Below the pieces are notes generated by a model. It did no database searches and was not told the origin of the DNA. It saw only the letters and a program-made list of their open reading frames with translations. Shown in pieces: positions 9,522 to 17,614 of a stretch of 64,000 bases of DNA (the stretch's first letter is position 1; each line of letters starts with the position of its first letter). A program made the position numbers and the translations under genes. The stretch is from an uncultured SAR116 cluster alpha proteobacterium (GTDB lineage Bacteria; Pseudomonadota; Alphaproteobacteria; Puniceispirillales; Marisalimonadaceae): NCBI GenBank assembly GCA_902623995.1, contig CACNWE010000003.1, forward strand, positions 1-64,000. Reading direction: 5' to 3'.

Positions 9522-11108
9522 ATGCCAAAAGTTCTAATAAGTGATAAATTAAGTGAATCTGCAGTTGATATTTTTAAAAAAAATAAAATTGAGACAATCT
9601 ATAGTCCAGGCTTAAGTCAAGAGGATTTGCTTAAAGAAATTAATAACTACGATGGTCTTGCAATTAGATCGGCTACAAAGGTCACTGAAGAAGTGTTTAA
9701 TAATGCAAAAAATTTAAAAATTGTAGGCCGTGCTGGTATTGGAACAGACAATATTGATAAATCAGCTGCAACTAAAAATGGTGTAATTATTATGAACACT
9801 CCATTCGGGAATGCCGTTACTACTGCAGAACATGCCATAGCTCTTATGATGTCACTCGTTAGGATGATACCGCAGGCTGATAGTTCTACTAAACAAGGTA
9901 AATGGGAAAAATCTAAGTTTAATGGTACTGAAATAAATGGTAAGTATTTAGGATTAATTGGTTGTGGAAATATAGGATCAATTGTAGCTAGTAGAGCTTT
10001 AGGTCTAAAAATGAAGGTTTTGGCATATGATCCATTTCTTACACAAGAAAAAGCTTCTGAATTAGGTGTTGAAAAGGTAAATTTGGATTACTTACTGGGT
10101 AACTCAGATATAATATCTTTGCATACACCTCTCACTGAAGACACTAAAAATATAATTTCATCAGAAGCTATTAGTGTGATGAAAAAAGGGTCAAGGATAA
10201 TCAACTGTGCTAGAGGAGGTTTAGTTGACGAAGTGGCTTGTAGAGCTGCACTAGAAACAGGTCATTTGGCGGGTGCTGCTTTCGACGTTTTCACAGAAGA
10301 GCCTGCTAAAGAAAATATTTTATTTGATGCTCCTAATTTTGTAGCAACCCCACATTTAGGTGCAGCTACAATTGAAGCTCAAGAAAATGTTGCTATTCAA
10401 ATAGCTCAGCAAATGTCAGATTATCTTAATACAGGAGCTGTGGTAAATGCTCTAAACTATCCTAGTGTATCTGCAGAGGAAGCACCAATCCTTAAACCTT
10501 ATGTTAGGTTAGCCTATCTAATGGGATCATTTTTAGGACAGGTTACACAAGACGGTATATTGAGTGTAAAATTAGAATTAGAAGGTAAAGCATCAAACCT
10601 ACTTGACGTACCTTTAATGGCAAGCGCATTAGTAGGTATATTAGAACCTTCATCTGCTGCTGTTAACAATATAAGCTCGGCATCAATTGCTTCTAGTAGA
10701 GGTATTAACTTATCAACAATCAAGCATGAAAGAAGATGTGATTATGAAACTTTGCTTAAAATTACTATTAAACATGAGAATGGTGAAAGAACGATTACTG
10801 GTACTTTAATTGCTGGAAATAAACCGAGAATTATTAACATCCAAGGTATTTCAATTGAATCAGAATTTCCAAAAAATGCTTTATATCTTAGAAATTATGA
10901 TAAACCAGGTTTCATTGGTGATTTAGGTAACAAATTGGGAAATAATAATATTAACATCGCTTCTTTTCATTTAGGGCGTCGTAATGTAGGAGGAGAAGCA
11001 ATAGCATTGGTAGAGATAGATGGAAAGATTGATGATAAAATCATTTCTGAAATAAGAGATTTACCTCAAGTTGCAAGAGTAAATTCAATTAATTTTGAAG
11101 GTAAATAA
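9522..11108 (+). CDS. serA: D-3-phosphoglycerate dehydrogenase SerA (long form)
   Basis: First committed step of serine synthesis, oxidising 3-phosphoglycerate with NAD+. Domain order: substrate-binding half with GRAGIGTDNID, Rossmann domain with GLIGCGNIGS, catalytic region with NCARGGLVDE and TPHLGAATIEA, then an ASB intervening domain and a C-terminal ACT domain (YLRNYDKPGFIGDLG onward). The 528-aa length is the long, four-domain form, which suggests regulation through the ACT/ASB domains. It follows serC. Confidence 0.97.
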   Translation: MPKVLISDKLSESAVDIFKKNKIETIYSPGLSQEDLLKEINNYDGLAIRSATKVTEEVFNNAKNLKIVGRAGIGTDNIDKSAATKNGVIIMNTPFGNAVTTAEHAIALMMSLVRMIPQADSSTKQGKWEKSKFNGTEINGKYLGLIGCGNIGSIVASRALGLKMKVLAYDPFLTQEKASELGVEKVNLDYLLGNSDIISLHTPLTEDTKNIISSEAISVMKKGSRIINCARGGLVDEVACRAALETGHLAGAAFDVFTEEPAKENILFDAPNFVATPHLGAATIEAQENVAIQIAQQMSDYLNTGAVVNALNYPSVSAEEAPILKPYVRLAYLMGSFLGQVTQDGILSVKLELEGKASNLLDVPLMASALVGILEPSSAAVNNISSASIASSRGINLSTIKHERRCDYETLLKITIKHENGERTITGTLIAGNKPRIINIQGISIESEFPKNALYLRNYDKPGFIGDLGNKLGNNNINIASFHLGRRNVGGEAIALVEIDGKIDDKIISEIRDLPQVARVNSINFEGK

Positions 11109-11189
11109 ATAGTAATTCTTTTAAAGATTTATTAGATACATTTATAACTTTGGTATATAAAATAGATATTTAATAATTAGGTATATAGA

Positions 11190-12329
11190 ATGACCAATTC
11201 ACAAATTCAAAAAGGACTATTACCTGCAGGATTAAGTGACATTCTTTATCCGAAAGCTCAAGTTCAAGCAAAAAAAATTGAAAATTTGCTGGATATATTT
11301 TCTAACTACGGCTACCTAAGAGTTAAACCTCCCTTGGTTGAATTCGAAGAGACTCTATTATCTGATGGACCAGGATCGGTTCTAAGGGATTCTACTTTTA
11401 GAATTATGGATCCTTTATCACAAAAAATGATGGCATTGAGATCAGATGTAACAGCTCAAATATCTCGAATAGCTTCTACAAGATTGTCTCACTTAGCACG
11501 ACCACTTAGATTATCTTATTCTGGAGATGTTTTAAGAGTAAAAGGAGATAGTTTTAATACTGAGCGTCAAAAGACACAAGTTGGTGCAGAATTAATCGGA
11601 TTAGAGAATGAATTTTGTGATGCTGAAATTATTCTCATTTGTTTAAAAGCGCTTAAATCAATTAATATTGAAAATATAACAATTGATATAAACTTACCTT
11701 TTTTAAGAGAGTATTTTTTAAAAGATCTTTCATCTTCTCTAAAAGAAGAAATTAATAAAGCAATAGATTTAAGAGATAAAAAAAGTCTAAAAAAGTTTAA
11801 ATTTAAGAACTCTAAAACTGTATTAGATCTTGTGGAATCATCTGGTGATTATTCGTTTGCTACCAATTTTTTAAGTAAATTAAAGTTAGAAGGTTTTATT
11901 AATAATGTAAGAGATTATTATTTAAGAGTTATTGATATAGTTGATAAGAATGACTCCTCTATCAAGATCTCAATTGATCCACTTGAGAACAGAGGATTTA
12001 ATTATCATACTGGTTTATCCTTTACAATTTTTTCTGGGAATCTAAAAGGTGAAATTGCTAAAGGTGGAAGATATAAAACTTTAAACGGTGAAACAGCAAC
12101 TGGATGTACAATTTATACTGAAAAAATTTATTCTAATTCAAAATCTAGTCTAGATAAAAGTCTAGTTTATGTGCCCTATCTAAATATAAATGATGCAGAT
12201 CACATTATAAGTAAGGGTTATAGAATTGTTTTTGGAAATAACTTAAGCCCTGATCTAAAAAAAGACGCCGTTAGCCTAAATTGTCAATTTATTTGGGAAA
12301 ATAAAAAGATCGTCAAATTAGAAATCTAG
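11190..12329 (+). CDS. hisZ: ATP phosphoribosyltransferase regulatory subunit HisZ
   Basis: Paralogue of histidyl-tRNA synthetase that acts as the regulatory subunit of short-form HisG in histidine synthesis. The class II synthetase-like core is visible: RVKPPLVEFEETL, MALRSDVTAQISRIA, and GGRYKTL near the end. It is 379 aa and lacks the anticodon-binding domain expected of HisS, which argues for HisZ. It lies between serA and purA, the usual alphaproteobacterial position. An 81-nt AT-rich gap precedes it and could hold a promoter, but I see no convincing hexamers. Confidence 0.88.
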   Translation: MTNSQIQKGLLPAGLSDILYPKAQVQAKKIENLLDIFSNYGYLRVKPPLVEFEETLLSDGPGSVLRDSTFRIMDPLSQKMMALRSDVTAQISRIASTRLSHLARPLRLSYSGDVLRVKGDSFNTERQKTQVGAELIGLENEFCDAEIILICLKALKSINIENITIDINLPFLREYFLKDLSSSLKEEINKAIDLRDKKSLKKFKFKNSKTVLDLVESSGDYSFATNFLSKLKLEGFINNVRDYYLRVIDIVDKNDSSIKISIDPLENRGFNYHTGLSFTIFSGNLKGEIAKGGRYKTLNGETATGCTIYTEKIYSNSKSSLDKSLVYVPYLNINDADHIISKGYRIVFGNNLSPDLKKDAVSLNCQFIWENKKIVKLEI

Positions 12330-12359
12330 TTAAATAATAAGAAATATAAGGAAAGTTTT

Positions 12360-13655
12360 ATGACTAATGTAGTTGTTATTGGAACACAATGGGGTGATGA
12401 GGGTAAAGGCAAAATTGTTGATTGGTTATCAGAAAAAGCTAATTTAGTTGTTCGGTTTCAAGGTGGACATAATGCAGGACATACTCTAGTTGTTGAAGAA
12501 AAAATTTTTAAATTGTCTTTGTTACCAAGTGGGATTGTTAGAGAAAATACATTAGTTTTGATTGGTAATGGAGTTGTAATAGATCCTTTTCATTTAAAAA
12601 AAGAAATTGATGAATTAAAAAATCAAAATATTCAAATATCCTCTAAAAACCTAATTATTTCAGATTCTGCTTTTTTAATTCTACCTGTACATCAGATGAT
12701 AGACCAATTAAGAGAAAACAAAAAAAATACTGAAAAGATTGGAACAACAGGAAGAGGTATTGGTCCTTCATATGAAGATAAAGTTGGTAGAAGAGGTTTA
12801 AGAATGTGTGATCTTTTTGATAAAGATGAATTATCTTCTAAACTTACAAAACTATATGATTTTCATAATATATGGTTAAAAGCGATGGGAGAAAAAAATC
12901 TTGACCCTAGAGATGTTTTTGAAAATCTTTGGGATTTAGGGCAGACCTTAAAATCATATGTTCAACCCTCTTGGCTATTAATTAATAGATATAATCAGCC
13001 TACATCTAATATCTTATTTGAAGGGGCCCAAGGCACCTTTTTAGATGTAGATCATGGTACTTATCCTTTTGTGACTAGTAGCAATACCACCGCTTCACAA
13101 GCAGGTATAGGATCAGGTTTAGGGCCATCAGATATAGACTATACGTTAGGTATAACTAAAGCTTACACTACAAGAGTTGGATCAGGTCCTTTCCCTACAG
13201 AAGATGACGGAGAAGATGGAAAATTATTAGGTAAAAAAGGTCATGAATTTGGAACAGTCACAGGTCGACAAAGAAGATGTGGGTGGTTTGACTCAGTTCT
13301 GGTTAGACAAGCTGTATCATTATCTAGTATTAAAGGTATTGCTTTAACTAAATTAGACGTTTTGGACGAATTTGAGGAAATTAAAATTTGTATAGGATAT
13401 TCACTAAATGGTAAAAGTATTAATTATTTACCTACAGCAGAAAAACAACAAAAATTAATACAACCTATATATGAAGTTATTAAAGGATGGAATAAAAGTA
13501 TAGTAGGAGTAAGGAATATTAACGATCTTCCAGAAGCTGCTAAAGTTTATGTAAAAAGAATAGAAGAGCTAGTAGGGTGTCCTATAATATTAATATCAAC
13601 TAGTCCAGAAAGATCTGATACTATTTATATTGAAGATCCATTTAACCAAAGTTAG
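12360..13655 (+). CDS. purA: Adenylosuccinate synthetase PurA
   Basis: Joins IMP and aspartate with GTP hydrolysis in AMP synthesis. Motifs: GTQWGDEGKGKIVDWL at the N-terminus with the GTP loop, QGGHNAGHT, GTTGRGIGPSYEDK, VTSSNTTASQAG, and the C-terminal TKLDVLD guanine-recognition motif. Full length at 431 aa. An AGGAAAG ribosome-binding stretch lies just upstream of the ATG. Its TAG stop overlaps the convergent rpoH stop by 4 nt. Confidence 0.97.
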   Translation: MTNVVVIGTQWGDEGKGKIVDWLSEKANLVVRFQGGHNAGHTLVVEEKIFKLSLLPSGIVRENTLVLIGNGVVIDPFHLKKEIDELKNQNIQISSKNLIISDSAFLILPVHQMIDQLRENKKNTEKIGTTGRGIGPSYEDKVGRRGLRMCDLFDKDELSSKLTKLYDFHNIWLKAMGEKNLDPRDVFENLWDLGQTLKSYVQPSWLLINRYNQPTSNILFEGAQGTFLDVDHGTYPFVTSSNTTASQAGIGSGLGPSDIDYTLGITKAYTTRVGSGPFPTEDDGEDGKLLGKKGHEFGTVTGRQRRCGWFDSVLVRQAVSLSSIKGIALTKLDVLDEFEEIKICIGYSLNGKSINYLPTAEKQQKLIQPIYEVIKGWNKSIVGVRNINDLPEAAKVYVKRIEELVGCPIILISTSPERSDTIYIEDPFNQS

Positions 13656-14560
13656 TCATCATTTAATTCAATTAATTTTAAGTCTTTGGCTTTAGATTTT
13701 ACAACGGTTTGAAGCTTTTCAAATGCTCTGGTCTCAATTTGTCTAATTCTTTCTCTACTGACTTTATATTCTTTAGATAAGTCTTCTAATGTTTTAGGGC
13801 TTTCAGTTAATCTTCTTTTAATTATAATATCTTTTTCTCTAGGTTTTAAATAATCTAATGCTTCTAACATCATTTTATTCCTAATATTTTTTTCTTGATT
13901 ATTAGCATATTGGGTTTCTTGATTATCTCTCTCGTCAGTTAGCATATCTTGCCATTCAGCTTCTTCACCATCGTTACGATTTATTTGTGAATTGAGTGAG
14001 TGATCACCGCCTAACATTCTTCTATTCATATTAACAACATCATCTTCAGAAACGTCAAGAGTTTTAGCTATGTGATTAACTTGGTTGGGTGAAAGATCAC
14101 CATCTTCTAAAGCATTAATTTTTCCTTTTATTTTTCTTAAATTAAAAAATAATTTCTTTTGACTAGCAGTTGTTCCAATTTTGACTTGAGACCAACTTCT
14201 TAGGACAAATTCTTGGATAGCAGCTTTGATCCACCACATTGCATATGTAGCTAGCCTAAAACCTTTTTCAGGGTCAAATTTCTTAACAGCATGCATCATC
14301 CCAATATTACCTTCCGCAATAAGATCAGCAATTGGAAGTCCATAACCTCTATATCCCATAGCTATTTTAGCTACGAGCCTAAGATGACTAGTAACGAGTT
14401 TATGTGCTGCTTTTGTATCTTGTTTTTCTAGCCAATCTTTGGCGAGTAAATATTCTTCACCTTGTTCTAACATAGGAAACTTTTTAATATGATCTAAGTA
14501 TCTACCTAAATTATTATCTGGTGAAACTAAGGATAAGTTCATGTTATCTATATTACTCAA
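13652..14560 (-). CDS. rpoH: Heat-shock sigma factor RpoH (sigma-32)
   Basis: Directs RNA polymerase to heat-shock promoters. Regions 1.2, 2 (DLIAEGNIGMMHAVKKFDPEKG; ATYAMWWIKAAIQEF) and 4 (LEDLSKEYKVSRERIRQIE) are all present. The diagnostic RpoH box QKKLFFNLRK is at about residues 134-143. Length 302 aa. The start is a TTG at 14560, supported by a GGAG placed 6 nt upstream; the first ATG is 18 nt further in and too far from that site. It lies downstream of rluD, a conserved neighbour in alphaproteobacteria, with a 74-nt AT-rich gap that may hold a promoter. FtsH, the usual RpoH protease, is also in this window. Confidence 0.95.
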   Translation of the reverse strand: MSNIDNMNLSLVSPDNNLGRYLDHIKKFPMLEQGEEYLLAKDWLEKQDTKAAHKLVTSHLRLVAKIAMGYRGYGLPIADLIAEGNIGMMHAVKKFDPEKGFRLATYAMWWIKAAIQEFVLRSWSQVKIGTTASQKKLFFNLRKIKGKINALEDGDLSPNQVNHIAKTLDVSEDDVVNMNRRMLGGDHSLNSQINRNDGEEAEWQDMLTDERDNQETQYANNQEKNIRNKMMLEALDYLKPREKDIIIKRRLTESPKTLEDLSKEYKVSRERIRQIETRAFEKLQTVVKSKAKDLKLIELNDD

Positions 14561-14634
14561 TTACATCTCCGATCTTATTATTTATATAGTATTTTTGTTC
14601 TTATATTTAAAGTATTTATATAAAGTTTAGGACT

Positions 14635-15648
14635 TTATGCCTTCAAATTCTCAATAAGTACAGAAATATCTTCTGGTAATTGACTAGAAAATTCTAAATA
14701 TTTATTATTAATTGGATGATTAAAGCACAATTTTGTAGCATGTAATGCTTGTCTACTAAATGATTTTATCAATTTATTTTTTTCTTTTAGGTATAAATTT
14801 TTAAAATATTTTTGTGCTAATGGTTTTCCATATAAATCATCACCAATGATGCTATGTCCTAGATATGACATATGAACACGAATTTGATGAGTTCTACCTG
14901 TTTCAAGTTTACACTCAATTAAACTAGCAAAAGGGGAAAAAATATCTAATATTTTCCATTTTGTAATAGCTATTTTCCCTTTTTCGACAACAGCCATTTT
15001 TTTTCTATTTAGTTGAGACCTTCCAATAGGTTTTTCAATAAAACCTTCATTTATAGGTTGACCCCATACAATAGCATTATATCGTCTATCTAAATCATGA
15101 TTAAAAAAAATTTTAGATAGATTTCTATGCGATAATTCTGTTTTTGCTATTACCATTACACCGCTAGTATTTTTATCTAATCTATGAACTATACCTGGTC
15201 TCTTAACCCCTCCAATTCCTTTTAAATTTTCACCACAATGATAAAGGAGGGCATTTACTAGTGTTCCATTGTATGAACCAGGCGCCGGATGGACTACCAT
15301 TCCAGACTTCTTATTAATAACAATTATAAAATTATCTTCATATAAAATATCTAATTTAATATTTTCAGGTAAGGGTATAGCTTCTTTAGGTTCCGGTAAT
15401 AGAATTTCAATAACTTCACAATTTTTAATCTTTAAAGATGGATTATTTATTATTACACCATCTGCTTTTACTTGTTTATCTTCTATTAAATTTTTAACTC
15501 TACTTCTAGAAATAGAAAAGTTATTTTCATTTAATAGTTGTTTTGTGGAGTCACTTACTTTAATAGCTTCAGTAATCCATGTATCAAGTCTTTCAAAAGG
15601 TAAATTGAAGTCTTTTACAACAAGTAGAATTTTAATAGGAACTGTCAT
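14635..15648 (-). CDS. rluD: RluA/RluD-family 23S rRNA pseudouridine synthase
   Basis: Isomerises uridines in 23S rRNA (helix 69 positions if this is a true RluD orthologue). An S4 domain occupies the first ~75 residues (RSRVKNLIEDKQVKADG), followed by the catalytic domain with HRLDKNTSGVMVIAKT, whose Asp is the nucleophile, and TGRTHQIRVHMSYLGH. The start at 15648 gives 337 aa, the usual length. A longer reading would run into the divergent gene and adds a membrane-like segment foreign to the family. Its ATG overlaps that of the divergent gene. The exact rRNA target is inferred. Confidence 0.92.
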   Translation of the reverse strand: MTVPIKILLVVKDFNLPFERLDTWITEAIKVSDSTKQLLNENNFSISRSRVKNLIEDKQVKADGVIINNPSLKIKNCEVIEILLPEPKEAIPLPENIKLDILYEDNFIIVINKKSGMVVHPAPGSYNGTLVNALLYHCGENLKGIGGVKRPGIVHRLDKNTSGVMVIAKTELSHRNLSKIFFNHDLDRRYNAIVWGQPINEGFIEKPIGRSQLNRKKMAVVEKGKIAITKWKILDIFSPFASLIECKLETGRTHQIRVHMSYLGHSIIGDDLYGKPLAQKYFKNLYLKEKNKLIKSFSRQALHATKLCFNHPINNKYLEFSSQLPEDISVLIENLKA

Positions 15649-16039
15649 GTCTAATATGTTTGATCCAAAAACAGAAAAAACTTCTTTTGTTATATCTAAT
15701 ATAAGGGCTATAAAAATTATTGCTATAATTTTAGGTATATTAATTGTTATTGGATTAATTTTTCTATTTTGGGGATTAGGAAAAAAATATAATAAATTAA
15801 ATAATACTCCTGCTGTAAGTAAAACCCTCAAAGATGATATAGAGTATACAAATAAATTTAACTTTAATGAACCAAATGAAGCACAATTAATCTCTTCATC
15901 TTTAGGGGTTAATAATGAAATTTTATTAAGATATCTTTACAAAGGTAAAAACACATTAGTAATATTAGACGTTAAAACAAAAAAAATTAAATCTATCGTC
16001 ACTATCAAAAAGGGTCAAAACAGTTTCAAGATTAATTAG
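15647..16039 (+). CDS. DUF6476-like small membrane protein
   Basis: A 130-residue protein with a cytosolic N-terminus, one strong membrane helix (about residues 22-45, rich in I/L/G), then a polar domain with RYLYKGKNTLVILDVKTKKI. That arrangement and the position divergent from rluD match, by memory, the alphaproteobacterial DUF6476 family; function unknown. An AGGA lies 6 nt before the ATG at 15647, supporting that start; the next Met (15656) is possible. It precedes the threonine aldolase gene by 17 nt and is probably co-transcribed with it. Its promoter must lie inside rluD. Confidence 0.72.
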   Translation: MSNMFDPKTEKTSFVISNIRAIKIIAIILGILIVIGLIFLFWGLGKKYNKLNNTPAVSKTLKDDIEYTNKFNFNEPNEAQLISSSLGVNNEILLRYLYKGKNTLVILDVKTKKIKSIVTIKKGQNSFKIN

Positions 16040-16056
16040 TAAAATAAGAATTTATA

Positions 16057-17118
16057 ATGTATGAAGAAAAAATTTTAATTGGAACTGACACTACTTCTGG
16101 TATTGCTCCACAGATTATAGATGCAATTAAAGAAGCATCATATATAAAAACATTGCCTTATGGTAATGATATTTTGACAGAAAAGTGTAAAAATATTGTA
16201 AGAAATATTTTTGACAAAAGTGATTTAGAGATTATTCCTATGGTCTCTGGTACAGCCTCAAACTCATTGGCACTATCATCTTTTCTGAGGTCTTATGGTA
16301 GTGTTATCTGTCATAGTGATGCACATATCAATAAAGATGAAGGAGGAGCGCCAGAGTTTTTTTCTGGTGGTGGCAAATTACTTACTATTTTAAATTCTCC
16401 AGGACGTATTAATGCTAAAGATCTTCTAAAAAAAATTGATGAAATAAATTTTAAACGTAAATCAAGTTCGTTAATATCTGGTGTTTCAATTACACAATTA
16501 GCTGAAAATGGTACTTTATATACACTAGATGAAATAAGTTCAATTAGCAAAATTTGTAAAAAAAACAACCTCTATCTTCATATGGATGGAGCAAGATTTT
16601 CAAATGCATTAGTCTACCAAGAATTAATATCTCCCGCACAAGCCACATGGAAAGTTGGAGTTGATTGTCTGTCACTAGGTGCAACAAAAAATGGTGCTAT
16701 GGCAGCAGAATTAATAATATTTTTTAATAAAACATTAGCAAGTGAAGCTCAAAAGATTATTAAGCAGACTGGACACGTAATTCCAAAAACTAGATTTATC
16801 TCTGCTCAGTTAAATGCATGGTTTCAAGATGATTTGTGGTTGGAATTAGCTAAGTCAGCTAATGAAAATGCTTTATACCTAAGGAATCAATTATCTCAAT
16901 TCAATGATTTTAAATTCTTATATCCAACTCAGGGAAATGAAGTTTTTGTAAAGATGACTGATTTATCATATCAAAATATTCTCAAGTTAAATATAATTCC
17001 AAATTTATGGAATAAAATTGATAAAGATCATTTAGTGGTTAGATTTGTAACATCTTTTGAAACAACTTCAAGTCAGATAGATGAAATTATCAATCGATTG
17101 AAAACTTATTTTAATTAA
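16057..17118 (+). CDS. ltaE: Low-specificity L-threonine aldolase
   Basis: PLP enzyme cleaving L-threonine or L-allo-threonine to glycine and acetaldehyde. Seen: the beta-eliminating lyase fold with SGTASNSLALSSF, the conserved CHSDAHINKDEGGAPEFFSGG block, HMDGARFSNAL with the PLP-pairing Asp, and SLGATKNGAMAAE with the Schiff-base Lys211. 353 aa. It follows the DUF6476-like gene, and its stop overlaps the convergent membrane-protein gene in a shared TTAA. Confidence 0.9.
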   Translation: MYEEKILIGTDTTSGIAPQIIDAIKEASYIKTLPYGNDILTEKCKNIVRNIFDKSDLEIIPMVSGTASNSLALSSFLRSYGSVICHSDAHINKDEGGAPEFFSGGGKLLTILNSPGRINAKDLLKKIDEINFKRKSSSLISGVSITQLAENGTLYTLDEISSISKICKKNNLYLHMDGARFSNALVYQELISPAQATWKVGVDCLSLGATKNGAMAAELIIFFNKTLASEAQKIIKQTGHVIPKTRFISAQLNAWFQDDLWLELAKSANENALYLRNQLSQFNDFKFLYPTQGNEVFVKMTDLSYQNILKLNIIPNLWNKIDKDHLVVRFVTSFETTSSQIDEIINRLKTYFN

Positions 17119-17489
17119 ATTCCATAATTTAAATTAATAGCTATATTCAGAATTATTGATTTAACTTGAGTAATTATCTCTTTTTCAAATACAAATGCAA
17201 ATTTTCCTATATAAGAGTATCCTAAAAGTAATGGTAAAAAATATATTCTAATCATAAAAATTAGCCAAGCTATGTACATTGGTATCAATGGCTGAACAAT
17301 AAAACTAGGTGTAATTTTATTTGTAATATTAATAATTGGATTAGCAAGTTTAGTTATAAAGCGATACAAAATAAAATTACTAGCTTCACTTAAAAATAAA
17401 TTTAATATAAAATTAATTAATAAAATTACCATCAAGCATGCTAAAAAGTAATCAAGAGCAACAAGCCATATAGGGAAATTATTAATCAT
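17115..17489 (-). CDS. Predicted YggT-like integral membrane protein
   Basis: A 124-residue hydrophobic protein with two or three membrane helices (about residues 8-33 and 70-96). The central LANPIINITNKITPSFIVQPLIPMY resembles the short linker of YggT proteins, which typically have a Pro-rich segment between two helices. The match is by arrangement only, so this could be another small membrane family. It stands alone, convergent with ltaE (4-nt overlap) and divergent from ettA across 125 nt. Confidence 0.5.
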   Translation of the reverse strand: MINNFPIWLVALDYFLACLMVILLINFILNLFLSEASNFILYRFITKLANPIINITNKITPSFIVQPLIPMYIAWLIFMIRIYFLPLLLGYSYIGKFAFVFEKEIITQVKSIILNIAINLNYGI

Positions 17490-17603
17490 AAAAATACCAT
17501 ACTAACATATTGTATAAATGAGAAATCATAATATAAATTGTATGTTTATTTAAGCGAAAAAAACTTTTAATACTATTTATTTTATTAATAAAAATATAAG
17601 TCT

Positions 17604-17612
17604 GAGGTGATC
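17604..17612 (+). promoter_or_regulatory. Extended Shine-Dalgarno of ettA
   Basis: GAGGTGATC is fully complementary over nine bases to the usual 16S rRNA 3' end (GATCACCTC) and lies 2 nt before the ettA ATG. It is much stronger than most ribosome-binding sites in this window, though the spacing from its core is ordinary only if pairing centres on GAGG. Confidence 0.6.
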
Positions 17613-17614
17613 AT

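Noticed and set aside
11109-11189. Promoter or terminator between serA and hisZ
   Set aside because: TATAAA-like stretches and an AT-only inverted repeat exist, but no -35 hexamer or GC-containing stem supports a call.
15269-15646. Upstream extension of the DUF6476-like reading frame
   Set aside because: It overlaps the catalytic and S4 parts of rluD in antisense, and the membrane protein has a natural start with AGGA at 15647.
15649-15831. Upstream extension of rluD by 61 codons
   Set aside because: It adds a membrane-like segment not found in RluD, antisense to the divergent gene; the S4 domain starts just after the ATG at 15648.
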